This document shows, in pieces, positions 34,386 to 43,267 of a DNA stretch of 64,000 nucleotides. The DNA is from Crenobacter luteus (lineage in GTDB: Bacteria; Pseudomonadota; Gammaproteobacteria; Burkholderiales; Chromobacteriaceae), in the NCBI RefSeq assembly GCF_004345725.1, contig NZ_SLXG01000001.1:1-64000 (forward strand). The letters run 5' to 3'. The notes beneath the pieces were generated by a model. That model worked only from the letters and a program-made list of their open reading frames with translations. It did not search any database and was not told the origin of the DNA. A program made the translations under genes and the position numbers. Numbering within the stretch: the stretch's first letter is position 1; each line of letters begins with the position of its first letter.

Positions 34386-34819
34386 TGACGCGCTGGCCCG
34401 CGCTCGCCGCCGCGCTGCTCGCCGCGCCGCCCGCCCTCGCCGCCGACTGGCTGGTGTACGAGGCGGGCGAGGCGCTCGAGCTGGCGATAGACCGCGACGC
34501 GGTCTGGCGCGAGAACGGGCTGGTCCATTTCGTGAACCAGGAGCGCTTTGCCGAGCGCCGCTACGACAAGCGCTACAACGTCCGCTACGCGATCCGCCGC
34601 AGCGAGGGCTGGGCCGACTGCGGGCGCTACCGCTACCAGCTTGTGTCGTCGAGCTACCACAGCGCCTCCGGCCGCACGCTCTACGCGACGCTGTTCCCGC
34701 TGCAGAGCTACAACCGCAGCTGGCAGCCCGTCTACGAGGGCTCGGTCGCCGACGCGATGCTGACGCGGGTGTGCGAGCTTGGCCGAAGCGCTCCGAACAA
34801 GAAATCACCGACACCATGA
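34385..34819 (+). CDS. Secreted protein of unknown function between glyQ and glyS
   Basis: The 144-residue product has a signal peptide (about 1-19, [19 protein letters not shown]) and a mature part of about 125 residues. That part is rich in tyrosine and arginine, with two cysteines (in WADCGRY and TRVCELG) that could form a disulfide. The fold resembles small surface/periplasmic proteins of the adhesin-E kind, but the similarity is too weak to name. It overlaps glyQ by one base and glyS by four, so its translation is tied to both synthetase subunits. Confidence 0.75.
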   Translation: MTRWPALAAALLAAPPALAADWLVYEAGEALELAIDRDAVWRENGLVHFVNQERFAERRYDKRYNVRYAIRRSEGWADCGRYRYQLVSSSYHSASGRTLYATLFPLQSYNRSWQPVYEGSVADAMLTRVCELGRSAPNKKSPTP

Positions 34820-36876
34820 ACGCAACCCTGCTGATCGAACTGTTTACCGAGGAACTGCCGCCCAAGGCGCTGCCGAAACTGGCGGCCAGTTTCGCCGACA
34901 CCATCGCCGAGGAGCTGAAGAAGCTGCAGTTCGCCGCGCCCGACGCCGAGGCGCACGTGTTCGCCAGCCCGCGCCGTCTCGCGGTCAGCCTGCCCGGCGT
35001 GCTCGCCGTGCAGCCGGACCAGCACATCGTCAGGAAAGGCCCGTCGCTGGCCGCCGGCATGAAGGACGGCGCGCCGACCAAGGCGCTCGAGGGCTTCGCG
35101 CGCTCCTGCGGCGTGGCCATCGAGCAGCTTTCCGTCTCCAGCGACGGCAAGCAGGACGTGTACGCCTACGAATCGACCAAGGCCGGCGAGCCGCTCGCGG
35201 CCGTGCTGTCGGGCATCGTCGCCACCGCGCTCAAGAAGCTGCCGGCGCCCAAGCTGATGCGCTGGGCCGACTCCGAACACCAGTTCGTGCGCCCGGTGCA
35301 CGGCCTGGTGATGCTGCACGGCGACGCCGTCGTCGCCGGCGAGGTGCTCGGCTTTGCGAGCGGCCGCGTCACCGGCGGCCACCGCTTCCTGTCCGCCGGC
35401 CCGGTGTCGATTCCCGACGCCGACGCCTATGCGCGCACGCTGTTCGAGGAGGGCAAGGTGGTCGCCAGCTTCGAGGCGCGCGCCAAGCTGACGCGCAGCC
35501 GCCTCGAGGACCACGCCCGCAAGCTTGGCGCGACCATCGCCGCCGACGACGCGCTGTTCGACGAGGTCGCCGCGCTGGTCGAGTGGCCGGTGGTGCTCGA
35601 GGCCGGTTTCGACGAGGACTTCCTCGCGGTGCCGCAGGAGTGCCTGATCCTGACCATGCAGCAGAATCAGAAGTACTTCCCGCTGCTCGACGCGTCCGGC
35701 CGGCTGATGAACCGCTTTCTCTTGGTGTCCAACATCGAGGCGGCCGACCCGAGCCACGTGATCCACGGCAACGAGCGCGTGCTGCGCGCGCGGCTGTCCG
35801 ACGCGAAGTTCTTCTTCGAGCAGGACCAGAAGCACAAGCTCGACGCGCGCGTGCCGAAGTTGGCCGAGGTCGTCTACCACAACCAGATCGGCAGCCAGCT
35901 CGAGCGCGTCGCGCGCCTCGAGACGCTGGCCGGCGAGATCGCCGGCATGCTCGGCGCCGACCGCGCGCTGGCCGGCCGCGCCGCCTACCTCGCCAAGGCC
36001 GACCTGTTGACCGACATGGTCGGCGAGTTCCCCGAGCTCCAGGGCGTGATGGGCCGGTACTACGCGCGCCTCGACGGCGAGCCGGACGTGGTCGCCGACG
36101 CGATCGAGGACCACTACCGTCCGCGCTTCGCCGGCGACGCGCTGCCGCAGGGGCCGGTCGCCCAGTCGGTCGCGCTGGCCGACAAGCTCGAGACCATCGT
36201 CGGCATCTGGGGCATCGGCCTGATCCCGACCGGCGACAAGGATCCGTTCGCGCTGCGCCGCGCCGCTTTGGGCGTGCTGCGCATGCTGCTGGAGGCGCCG
36301 CTGGACCTGAAGGCGCTGCTGGCCGCCGCCGCCGCCTCGTTTCCGGCCGGCAAGCTGTCGGCCACGGTCGCCGACGAGGTGTACGGTTTCATGCTCGAGC
36401 GCCTGAAGAACCTGCTGGCCGCCGACTACCGCGGCGACGAGGTCGACGCGGTGCTGGCCTTCGCGCCGAGCCGCCTCGACGAAGTGCGCGCGGTGCTGGC
36501 CGCCGTGGCCGAGTTCCGCCGCCTGCCCGAGGCGGCGACGCTGGCGGCCGCCAACAAGCGCGTGAAGAACATCCTGAAGAAGGCCGAGGGCGAGGTCGGC
36601 GCGGTGAAGCCGGCGCTGTTGTCCGAGGCGGCCGAGACCGCGTTGTACGACGCGCTCGAGCAGCTCGCGCCGCAGGTCGAGGCCCGCTTCGCCGCGCACG
36701 ACTTCACCGGCGCGCTGTCGCTCCTTTCGGGCCTGAAGACGCCGGTCGACGCCTTCTTCGACTCGGTGATGGTGATGGCCGACGACGCGGCGGTGCGCGC
36801 CAACCGCATCGCGCTGTTGGCGCGTCTGTCCGGCCTGTTCAACCGCGTGGCCGACATCTCGCTGTTGGCCGAATAA
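34816..36876 (+). CDS. glyS: Glycyl-tRNA synthetase beta subunit
   Basis: GlyS binds tRNA-Gly and completes the synthetase. The 686-residue protein begins MNATLLIELFTEELPPKAL, the conserved start, and has LTMQQNQKYFPLLD, the HD-like central part, and a C-terminal anticodon-binding domain (DFTGALSLLSGLKTPVDAFFDSVMV). The ATG overlaps the preceding gene by four bases. The gene is followed by a 16-bp inverted pair of the repeated word. Confidence 0.96.
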   Translation: MNATLLIELFTEELPPKALPKLAASFADTIAEELKKLQFAAPDAEAHVFASPRRLAVSLPGVLAVQPDQHIVRKGPSLAAGMKDGAPTKALEGFARSCGVAIEQLSVSSDGKQDVYAYESTKAGEPLAAVLSGIVATALKKLPAPKLMRWADSEHQFVRPVHGLVMLHGDAVVAGEVLGFASGRVTGGHRFLSAGPVSIPDADAYARTLFEEGKVVASFEARAKLTRSRLEDHARKLGATIAADDALFDEVAALVEWPVVLEAGFDEDFLAVPQECLILTMQQNQKYFPLLDASGRLMNRFLLVSNIEAADPSHVIHGNERVLRARLSDAKFFFEQDQKHKLDARVPKLAEVVYHNQIGSQLERVARLETLAGEIAGMLGADRALAGRAAYLAKADLLTDMVGEFPELQGVMGRYYARLDGEPDVVADAIEDHYRPRFAGDALPQGPVAQSVALADKLETIVGIWGIGLIPTGDKDPFALRRAALGVLRMLLEAPLDLKALLAAAAASFPAGKLSATVADEVYGFMLERLKNLLAADYRGDEVDAVLAFAPSRLDEVRAVLAAVAEFRRLPEAATLAAANKRVKNILKKAEGEVGAVKPALLSEAAETALYDALEQLAPQVEARFAAHDFTGALSLLSGLKTPVDAFFDSVMVMADDAAVRANRIALLARLSGLFNRVADISLLAE

Positions 36877-36884
36877 GCCGGCCC

Positions 36885-36920
36885 GGCCCGGGTTGGCCGA
36901 GCCCTCGGCCAACCCGGGCC
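36885..36920. repeat. 16-bp perfect inverted pair of the repeated word
   Basis: ggcccgggttggccga (36885-36900) and tcggccaacccgggcc (36905-36920) are exact reverse complements around four bases, and each arm holds GGTTGGCCGAG. There is no T-run, so it is not a standard intrinsic terminator, although it lies between glyS and gmhB. Confidence 0.9.
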
Positions 36921-36940
36921 CTTGCACAGGATTCGCAAGC

Positions 36941-37483
36941 ATGAAAATGGTGATCCTCGACCGCGACGGCGTGATCAACCGCGACAGCGACGACTTCGTG
37001 AAATCGCCCGCCGAATGGGTGCCGATCGACAAGAGCCTCGACGCGATCGCGCTGTTCACCCAGGCCGGCTGGAAGGTGGTCGTCGCGACCAACCAGTCTG
37101 GCCTGGCGCGCGGCCTGTTCGACATGGCGGCGCTCAACGCGATGCACGCCAAGATGCACCGGCTGGTCAACCAGGCCGGCGGCCGCATCGACGCGGTGCT
37201 GTTCTGTCCGCACATGGCCGACGACGACTGCGACTGCCGCAAGCCCCGGCCGGGCATGGTGCGCGAGATCGCCGCGCGCTTCGGCGTCAAACCCGAGACG
37301 CTGCCCTTGATCGGCGACAGCCTGCGCGACCTGGAGGCGATCGCCGAACTCGGCGGCCAGCCCATCCTCGTCAAGACCGGCAAGGGCGGCAAGACGCTGC
37401 AGAAGGGCGGTCTGCCCGAGGGCACGCTGGTGTTCGAAGACCTCTACGCGGCGGCGAGCTACCTGATCGACCGCAGTCAGTAA
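36941..37483 (+). CDS. gmhB: D-glycero-beta-D-manno-heptose 1,7-bisphosphate 7-phosphatase
   Basis: GmhB is a HAD-family phosphatase in ADP-heptose synthesis for LPS core. The 180-residue protein has the nucleophile motif LDRDGVIN (6-13), ATNQSG near 49, and the zinc loop CPH...CDCRKP (about 89-106) that marks GmhB, then GDSLRDLEA. The start is the first ATG of two closely spaced Met codons. It lies 46 bases before plsC. Confidence 0.93.
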   Translation: MKMVILDRDGVINRDSDDFVKSPAEWVPIDKSLDAIALFTQAGWKVVVATNQSGLARGLFDMAALNAMHAKMHRLVNQAGGRIDAVLFCPHMADDDCDCRKPRPGMVREIAARFGVKPETLPLIGDSLRDLEAIAELGGQPILVKTGKGGKTLQKGGLPEGTLVFEDLYAAASYLIDRSQ

Positions 37484-37528
37484 CCCTTAAACTGGGCGCG
37501 CCGCGACCCGGTGCGTTCGTGCTCCTAC

Positions 37529-38302
37529 ATGATTCTCTGGATTCGCAACCTGCTCTACTGGCTGGGCCTGGCCGTGCTGACCCCGCCGTTCGCCATCCTG
37601 GCCGTCCTGATCCTGCCGCTGCCGCGCCGCCTGCGCCACCGTATCATCAGCGGCTGGACGCACAGCATGCTGTGGTGGCTCAAGACCACCTGCGGCCTGT
37701 CGTACAAGGTGATCGGCCGCGAAAACATTCCCGACACGCCGTCGGTCATCGCGTCCAAGCACCAGTCCGGCTGGGAGACGATGGCGCTGCAGCAGATCTT
37801 CCCGCCGCAGGTCTGGGTGCTCAAGCGCGAGCTGTTGTGGATTCCGTTCTTCGGCTGGGGGCTGGCGACCATGTCGCCGATCGCGATCGACCGCGGCAAC
37901 CGCATCGAGGCGCAGCGCAAGCTGATGAAGCAGGGCCGCGCGCGGCTGGACGCCGGCTTCTGGATCGTCGTCTTCCCCGAGGGCACGCGCATCCGCGCCG
38001 GCCTGGCCGGCAAGTACAAACTCGGCGCGGCGCGGCTGGCGGCGCAATTGCAGGTGCCGATGGTGCCGGTGGCGCTGAACTCGGGCGAGTTCTGGCCGCG
38101 CAATTCCTTCCTCAAGTATCCGGGCGAGATCACCGTGGTGATCGGCAAGCCCATCCTGCCCGACGGGCGCGACGCGGCCGACATGATGGCCGAGGCCGAG
38201 GGCTGGATCGAGGCGCGCCAGCGCGAGATCGGCGGCGCCGGCCCGTGCGCGCATCCCGATGACAAGGCGCGCCGCGCTCACGCTCACGCTCGCGCTGCCT
38301 GA
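37529..38302 (+). CDS. plsC: 1-acyl-sn-glycerol-3-phosphate acyltransferase
   Basis: PlsC makes phosphatidic acid at the inner membrane. The 257-residue protein has two N-terminal hydrophobic segments, a KHQSGWE motif near 82 and FPEGTR near 150. The usual HX4D is HX4E here, a variant I know from other betaproteobacterial PlsC proteins. The ATG at 37529 fits the membrane start; an in-frame GTG lies 18 bases upstream. The end overlaps the next gene by 44 bases. Confidence 0.9.
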   Translation: MILWIRNLLYWLGLAVLTPPFAILAVLILPLPRRLRHRIISGWTHSMLWWLKTTCGLSYKVIGRENIPDTPSVIASKHQSGWETMALQQIFPPQVWVLKRELLWIPFFGWGLATMSPIAIDRGNRIEAQRKLMKQGRARLDAGFWIVVFPEGTRIRAGLAGKYKLGAARLAAQLQVPMVPVALNSGEFWPRNSFLKYPGEITVVIGKPILPDGRDAADMMAEAEGWIEARQREIGGAGPCAHPDDKARRAHAHARAA

Positions 38303-38981
38303 CGGCGGCGAGGTGCCGGTCGCGCTGATCCGGCGCGCGAGGAAAAGCATTGGCCTCGCGATCCGCGACGGCCGCATCGAACTCGTCGCGCCGGCCTCGG
38401 TGCCGCTCGCGCGCCTGGCCGAGGTGCTCGACGCGCGCCGCGACTGGCTGCTGCGCCACTGGCTGGCCGACGCGGCGCGGCGCGCCGAGCTGGCGGCGCT
38501 GCCGGCGGCGCCCGAGTGGCTCGGCCAAGCCTTGACGCCCGACTGGACCGGCCCGGGCCGCGCCGCCTGCCGGCGCGACGGCGACCGGCTGATCGTCGCC
38601 GGCCCGCACCCGGAGCGCGAGCTCGACGCCTTTGGCGCGCTCGTCGCGCGCTGGCTGCGCCGCGAGGCGGCGGCGACGCTGGCCGAGCGCGTCGCCTTAT
38701 GGTCGCGCGCGACCGGGCTCGCGCCGGGCCGGCTGATGCTGTCGAACGCGCGCCGCCGCTGGGGCAGCTGCGCCGCCGACGGCACGGTGCGGCTGAACTG
38801 GCGGCTGGTGCAGGCGCCGGTCGCCGTCGTCGACTATGTCGTCGTCCACGAGCTTTGTCATCTCGAACACCTGAACCACTCGACCGCGTTCTGGTCTCTA
38901 GTGGCTTCACATCTGCCCGACTGGGCGGCCCGTCGCGACTGGCTCAAAAGGCATGCCGCGCGGCTGTTCCGCTACGGTTAG
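38259..38981 (+). CDS. YgjP-like zinc metallopeptidase domain protein (DUF45)
   Basis: The 240-residue protein has a C-terminal DUF45/YgjP metallopeptidase domain with the zinc motif [12 protein letters not shown] near 204-215, preceded by the typical [18 protein letters not shown]. The N-terminal half begins with the family-type [15 protein letters not shown]. The substrate is unknown. The gene starts inside plsC, with a 44-base overlap in another frame. Confidence 0.9.
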   Translation: MTRRAALTLTLALPDGGEVPVALIRRARKSIGLAIRDGRIELVAPASVPLARLAEVLDARRDWLLRHWLADAARRAELAALPAAPEWLGQALTPDWTGPGRAACRRDGDRLIVAGPHPERELDAFGALVARWLRREAAATLAERVALWSRATGLAPGRLMLSNARRRWGSCAADGTVRLNWRLVQAPVAVVDYVVVHELCHLEHLNHSTAFWSLVASHLPDWAARRDWLKRHAARLFRYG

Positions 38982-39003
38982 GGCCCACAAGAAGGAGGAA
39001 ATC

Positions 39004-39408
39004 ATGCGTTTGCTGCACACCATGCTGCGCGTCGGGAATCTCGAGCGCTCGCTGGCCTTTTACCAGGAGGTGCTCGGCATGAAGCTGCTGCGCCGGAGCA
39101 ACTATCCGGACGGCCGCTTCACGCTGGCCTTCGTCGGCTACGGCGACGAGGCCGACCAGACGGTACTCGAGCTGACGCACAACTGGGACACCGACGCCTA
39201 CGAACTGGGCAATGCCTACGGCCATATCGCGATCGAGGTCGACGATGCCTACGCCGCCTGCGAGGCGGTGCGCGCCAAGGGCGGCAAGGTGACGCGCGAG
39301 GCCGGCCCGATGAAGCACGGCACCACGGTGATCGCCTTCGTCGAGGATCCGGACGGCTACAAGATCGAGTTCATCCAGAAAGGTTCGCGTCAGGGCGCGC
39401 ACGACTGA
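39004..39408 (+). CDS. gloA: Lactoylglutathione lyase (glyoxalase I)
   Basis: GloA converts the methylglyoxal-glutathione hemithioacetal to S-lactoylglutathione. The 134-residue protein starts [20 protein letters not shown]. The four metal ligands are visible as H5, E56 (in LELTHNW), H74 (YGHIAIEV) and E122 (KIEFI). Length matches the nickel-dependent bacterial type. A strong aaggagg site precedes the ATG. Confidence 0.96.
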   Translation: MRLLHTMLRVGNLERSLAFYQEVLGMKLLRRSNYPDGRFTLAFVGYGDEADQTVLELTHNWDTDAYELGNAYGHIAIEVDDAYAACEAVRAKGGKVTREAGPMKHGTTVIAFVEDPDGYKIEFIQKGSRQGAHD

Positions 39409-39422
39409 CGCCCGACGCTTTC

Positions 39423-39443
39423 CTCCCCGCGCGCCGCGGGGAG
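39423..39443 (+). terminator. GC hairpin after gloA
   Basis: ctccccgcg and cgcggggag form a nine-bp stem with a cgc loop shortly after the gloA stop. There is no T-run, so termination is uncertain. Confidence 0.45.
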
Positions 39444-39561
39444 CGCTACGTTGCCCGCGTGGCAGTGTGACGAGCCCGGCCCGCCAGCCGCCCGACAGGG
39501 CGGGGCGGGCCCATCGCCAACCGGCGGCCGCGACGGCGCGGCCGCCCCCACGGGAGTTCCA

Positions 39562-40962
39562 ATGAAGTCCATCCTGTCCTTCCTCGCCGCCGCGCTGATA
39601 CCCGGCGCGGCCTTCGCCGCCGACCTCGACGGCGCGACGCTCAGCCTCGCCTGGGCGATCCCCTTCGCCGGCATCCTGCTGTCGATCGCGCTGTTCCCGA
39701 TCTTCGCCCCCGCCTTCTGGCATCACCACTTCGGCAAGATCACCGCGGTGTGGACCGCGCTGTTCCTCGTGCCGTTTACCGCGACCTTCGGCGGCCACAC
39801 CACGCTCGCGCTGGTCGTGCACGCGCTGTTGACCGAGTACATCCCCTTCATCGTGCTGCTGTTCTCGCTGTACACGATTTCGGGCGGCATCCTGGTCGCG
39901 GGCAACCTGCACGGCTCGGCCAAGCTGAATACCGGCATCCTCGCCATCGGCACCGTGCTCGCGTCGCTGATGGGCACCACCGGCGCGGCGATGCTGCTGA
40001 TCCGTCCGCTGCTGCGCGCCAACGACAATCGCAAGCACAACGTGCACGTGGTGGTGTTCTTCATCTTCCTCGTCGCCAACGTCGGCGGCGGCCTGACGCC
40101 CCTGGGCGACCCGCCGCTCTTCCTCGGCTTCCTGAAGGGCGTCGACTTCTTCTGGACGGTGAAGTTCATGGCGCTGCCGGTACTCGTGACCTCGCTGGCG
40201 CTGCTGGCGATCTTCTACGCGGTCGACAGCTATTACTTCCAGAAAGAGGGCGCCGAGGCGCGCGACGCCACGCCCGATTCGCCGATCCGCATCGTCGGCG
40301 GCTTCAACCTGCTGCTCCTGGTCGGCGTGATCGGCGCGGTGTTGCTGTCGGGCTTCTGGAAGCCGGGCGTGCACTTCGACGTCGTCGGCACCCCGGTTGA
40401 GCTGCAGAACCTGGTGCGCGACGCGCTGCTGATCGCGCTGGCGTTCGCCTCGCTGAAGTTCACCCCGGCGCCGGTGCGCGCCGGCAACGAGTTCAACTGG
40501 GATCCGATCCTCGAGGTCGGCAAGCTGTTCGCCGGCATCTTCGTCACCATCGCGCCGGCGATCGCCATCCTGCGCGCCGGCGGCGACGGCCAGCTGGCCG
40601 GCCTGGTCGGCATGGTCTCGGGCGAGGACGGCATGCCGATCGACGCGATGTACTTCTGGATGACCGGGACATTGTCGGCCTTCCTCGACAACGCGCCGAC
40701 CTACCTGGTGTTCTTCAACCTGGCCGCCGGCGACGCGACCGTGATGATGACCCAGCTGCCGCAGACGCTGCTGGCGATCTCGATGGGCGCGGTGTTCATG
40801 GGCGCGATGACCTATATCGGCAACGCGCCGAACTTCATGGTCAAGGCGATCGCCGAGCAGCGCGGCGTCGCGATGCCGAGCTTCTTCGGCTATATGCTGT
40901 GGTCCGGCGTTTTCCTGCTGCCGCTGTTCGCGCTGCTGACCTGGTTGTTTTTCCCGGTCTGA
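39562..40962 (+). CDS. NhaD-like sodium:proton antiporter (ion transporter superfamily)
   Basis: The 466-residue inner-membrane protein may begin with a cleavable segment ending at AFA, followed by about 11 to 12 hydrophobic helices. Marks of the NhaD/citrate-type ion transporter superfamily are TFGGHTTL, GTTGAAMLLIRPLLRAN, NVGGGLTPLGDPPLFLGFL and SAFLDNAPTYLVFF. Sodium/proton exchange is the most likely role, but substrate is inferred from family. A strong terminator follows. Confidence 0.85.
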   Translation: MKSILSFLAAALIPGAAFAADLDGATLSLAWAIPFAGILLSIALFPIFAPAFWHHHFGKITAVWTALFLVPFTATFGGHTTLALVVHALLTEYIPFIVLLFSLYTISGGILVAGNLHGSAKLNTGILAIGTVLASLMGTTGAAMLLIRPLLRANDNRKHNVHVVVFFIFLVANVGGGLTPLGDPPLFLGFLKGVDFFWTVKFMALPVLVTSLALLAIFYAVDSYYFQKEGAEARDATPDSPIRIVGGFNLLLLVGVIGAVLLSGFWKPGVHFDVVGTPVELQNLVRDALLIALAFASLKFTPAPVRAGNEFNWDPILEVGKLFAGIFVTIAPAIAILRAGGDGQLAGLVGMVSGEDGMPIDAMYFWMTGTLSAFLDNAPTYLVFFNLAAGDATVMMTQLPQTLLAISMGAVFMGAMTYIGNAPNFMVKAIAEQRGVAMPSFFGYMLWSGVFLLPLFALLTWLFFPV

Positions 40963-40980
40963 GCCCGCACCCGCTCCCGA

Positions 40981-41006
40981 AACCCGCGCCACGGCGCGGG
41001 TTTTTT
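40981..41006 (+). terminator. Terminator of the antiporter gene
   Basis: aacccgcgc pairs with gcgcgggtt over a four-base loop and runs into Ts. Confidence 0.92.
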
Positions 41007-41081
41007 GCTTTGGCGCGCCGGATGCCGGCGCGCGGCAAAGCGGCGATAATGGCGGCCGTCCGTTCCACGCTCCCCTGACCG

Positions 41082-41759
41082 ATGCAAGCCAATTCCCGTC
41101 CCGTCACCAGCCCGCAGCCCGACGTCCACCCGCGTCTCGTCGAAACCGTGCTGCGCCACCGCGCGCAGCCGTTCAGGAAGCCGGTGGCCGAGCACACCGC
41201 GACGGCCTACGCGGCGGCGCGGCGCGCGTGGGGCGGCTGCACGCCGCTGATCCTCGACACCGGCTGCGGCGTCGGCCTGTCGAGCCTGACGTTGGCCGAG
41301 CGCCATCCCGACCATTTCGTGATCGGCGTCGACCAGTCGCTCGAGCGCCTGTCGCGCGGCAAGCCGCAGCCGCTGCCGGCCAACTGCATGCTGGTGCGCG
41401 CCGACCTGGTCGACTTCTGGCGTCTCCTGCTCGACGACGGCGTGCGCCTCGCGCAGCACTGGATGCTCTACCCGAACCCGTGGCCCAAGCCGGCCCACCT
41501 GCAGCGCCGCTGGCACGGCCACGCGCTGTTTCCCGAACTGCCGCGCCTGGGCGGCGTGCTCGAGTTGCGCACCAACTGGGAGATCTACGCGCGCGAGCAC
41601 GCGCTCGCGCTGTCGGTATTGACCGGCGAGGCGCCAGACGTCGAGCGCTGGCAGCCCGACGCGTGCCTGACGCCGTTCGAGCGCAAGTACCGCGACTCGG
41701 GCCACGCGCTGTGGCGCGTGCGCGCCGACCTGACCGGCTGCGCGGCCGCGCCGCGCTGA
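41082..41759 (+). CDS. trmB: tRNA (guanine-N7)-methyltransferase, TrmB-like
   Basis: The 225-residue protein is a class I methyltransferase for m7G46 in tRNA. The SAM motif is LDTGCGVGLSS near 58. The TrmB signature appears as MLYPNPWPKPAHLQRRWHGH near 127-146, and TPFERKYRDSGHALWR near the C-terminus matches the T-x-FE-x-K substrate motif. It is a divergent member, with NPWPKP in place of DPWPKK. It lies 75 bases before mpl. Confidence 0.88.
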   Translation: MQANSRPVTSPQPDVHPRLVETVLRHRAQPFRKPVAEHTATAYAAARRAWGGCTPLILDTGCGVGLSSLTLAERHPDHFVIGVDQSLERLSRGKPQPLPANCMLVRADLVDFWRLLLDDGVRLAQHWMLYPNPWPKPAHLQRRWHGHALFPELPRLGGVLELRTNWEIYAREHALALSVLTGEAPDVERWQPDACLTPFERKYRDSGHALWRVRADLTGCAAAPR

Positions 41760-41834
41760 GCGGCGCCGGCGCTCCCGGCCCGGCGGCGGTTTGCGGTATC
41801 CTTGCGCTTTGCCTGTCTAGTCCAGCGAGCGCTC

Positions 41835-43208
41835 ATGCATATCCACATTCTCGGCATCTGCGGCACCTTCATGGGGGGCATCGCCGCCATCGCCAAACAG
41901 GCCGGCCACCGCGTGACCGGCTGCGACGCCAACGTCTACCCGCCGATGAGCACCCAGCTCGAAGCGATGGGCATCGAGCTGATCGCCGGCTTCGGCGAGG
42001 AGCAGCTGGCGCTGAACCCCGACGTCTACGTGATCGGCAACGTCGTCAAGCGCGGCACGCCGCTGATGGAGGCGATCATGGACCGCGGCCTGCCGTACAT
42101 CTCCGGCCCGCAATGGTTGGCCGAGAACGTGCTTGCCGGCCGCTGGGTGCTGGCGGTCGCCGGCACGCACGGCAAGACCACCACCACCTCGATGCTGGCG
42201 TGGATCCTCGAGGACGCCGGCCTCGCGCCGGGTTTCCTGATCGGCGGCATCCCCGAGAACTTCGGCGTGTCGGCCCGCCTGCCGGGCGCGCCGCGCCAGG
42301 ATCCGGCGAGCGTCAGCCCCTTCTTCGTCATCGAGGCCGACGAGTACGACACCGCCTTCTTCGACAAGCGCTCCAAGTTCGTCCACTACCGGCCGCGCAC
42401 CGCGATTCTCAACAACCTCGAATTCGACCACGCGGACATCTTCGCCGACCTCGCGGCGATCGAAACGCAGTTCCACCACCTGGTGCGCACCGTGCCGGGC
42501 GCGGGGCTGATCGTGTCGAACGGCCGCGAGGACAGCCTAGAGCGCGTCATCGAGCGCGGCTGCTGGACGCCGGTCGAGCGCTTCGGCGGCGACGCCGGCT
42601 GGCGCGTCGGCGCGGTGTCCGACGACGGCGGCTTCGAGGTGTGGCTCGACGGCGCCTTGCAAGGCACCGTGCGCTGGGAGCTGATCGGCGAGCACAACCG
42701 CATGAACGCGATCGCCGCGATCGCCGCCGCGCGCCACGCCGGCGTCGCGGTCAGGGACGCGATCGATGCGCTGTCGCGCTTCGCCAACGTCAAGCGCCGC
42801 ATGGAGGTGAAGGGCGTCGCGAACGGCGTGACCGTCTACGACGACTTCGCCCACCACCCGACCGCGATCGCGACCACCGTCGCCGGCCTGCGCGCCAAGG
42901 TTGGCCGAGCCCGCATCCTCGCCGTGCTCGAGCCGCGCTCGAACACGATGAAGCTCGGCACGATGAAGGAGGCGCTGTCCGGATCGCTCGCCGACGCCGA
43001 CCGCGTGTTCTGCTTCGGCGCCAACCTCGGCTGGAACCCGGCCGAGGCGCTCGCGCCGCTGGGCGAGCTCGCGCGAAGCTTCGACGACCTGGACGCGCTG
43101 GTCGCGGCGGTGGCCGCCGAGGCCAAGCCGGGCGACCATGTGCTGGTGATGAGCAACGGCGGCTTCGGCGGCGTGCACGGCAAGCTGCTGGCCGCGCTGG
43201 CCGGCTGA
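41835..43208 (+). CDS. mpl: UDP-MurNAc:L-Ala-gamma-D-Glu-meso-DAP ligase
   Basis: Mpl re-attaches recycled murein tripeptide to UDP-MurNAc. The 457-residue Mur-ligase protein has MHIHILGICGTFMGGIA at its start, the ATP loop GTHGKTTTTSM near 114, EADEYDTAFFDKRSKF and YDDFAHHPTAI. The ATG at 41835 is preferred over a longer in-frame start. It holds two exact copies of the repeated word (42115 and 42899); the latter uses CGA for arginine. Confidence 0.95.
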   Translation: MHIHILGICGTFMGGIAAIAKQAGHRVTGCDANVYPPMSTQLEAMGIELIAGFGEEQLALNPDVYVIGNVVKRGTPLMEAIMDRGLPYISGPQWLAENVLAGRWVLAVAGTHGKTTTTSMLAWILEDAGLAPGFLIGGIPENFGVSARLPGAPRQDPASVSPFFVIEADEYDTAFFDKRSKFVHYRPRTAILNNLEFDHADIFADLAAIETQFHHLVRTVPGAGLIVSNGREDSLERVIERGCWTPVERFGGDAGWRVGAVSDDGGFEVWLDGALQGTVRWELIGEHNRMNAIAAIAAARHAGVAVRDAIDALSRFANVKRRMEVKGVANGVTVYDDFAHHPTAIATTVAGLRAKVGRARILAVLEPRSNTMKLGTMKEALSGSLADADRVFCFGANLGWNPAEALAPLGELARSFDDLDALVAAVAAEAKPGDHVLVMSNGGFGGVHGKLLAALAG

Positions 43209-43224
43209 ACGCCGCTTCCGGCAT

Positions 43225-43257
43225 GAAAAAACCCCGGCCTTGCGCCGGGGTTTTTTG
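43225..43257. terminator. Bidirectional terminator between mpl and the GGDEF gene
   Basis: accccggc (43231-43238) pairs with gccggggt (43244-43251). It is flanked by A and T runs, so it can stop both convergent transcripts. Confidence 0.92.
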
Positions 43258-43267
43258 TGCGCGGCGT

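Noticed and set aside
34777-34790. CTTGGCCGAAGC near the end of the secreted protein gene as a full word copy
   Set aside because: It differs from the word at two positions, so it is only counted as a near-copy.
37529-38302. HX4E in PlsC as an inactivating change
   Set aside because: The FPEGTR motif is intact, and HX4E appears in other betaproteobacterial PlsC proteins, so loss of function is not supported.
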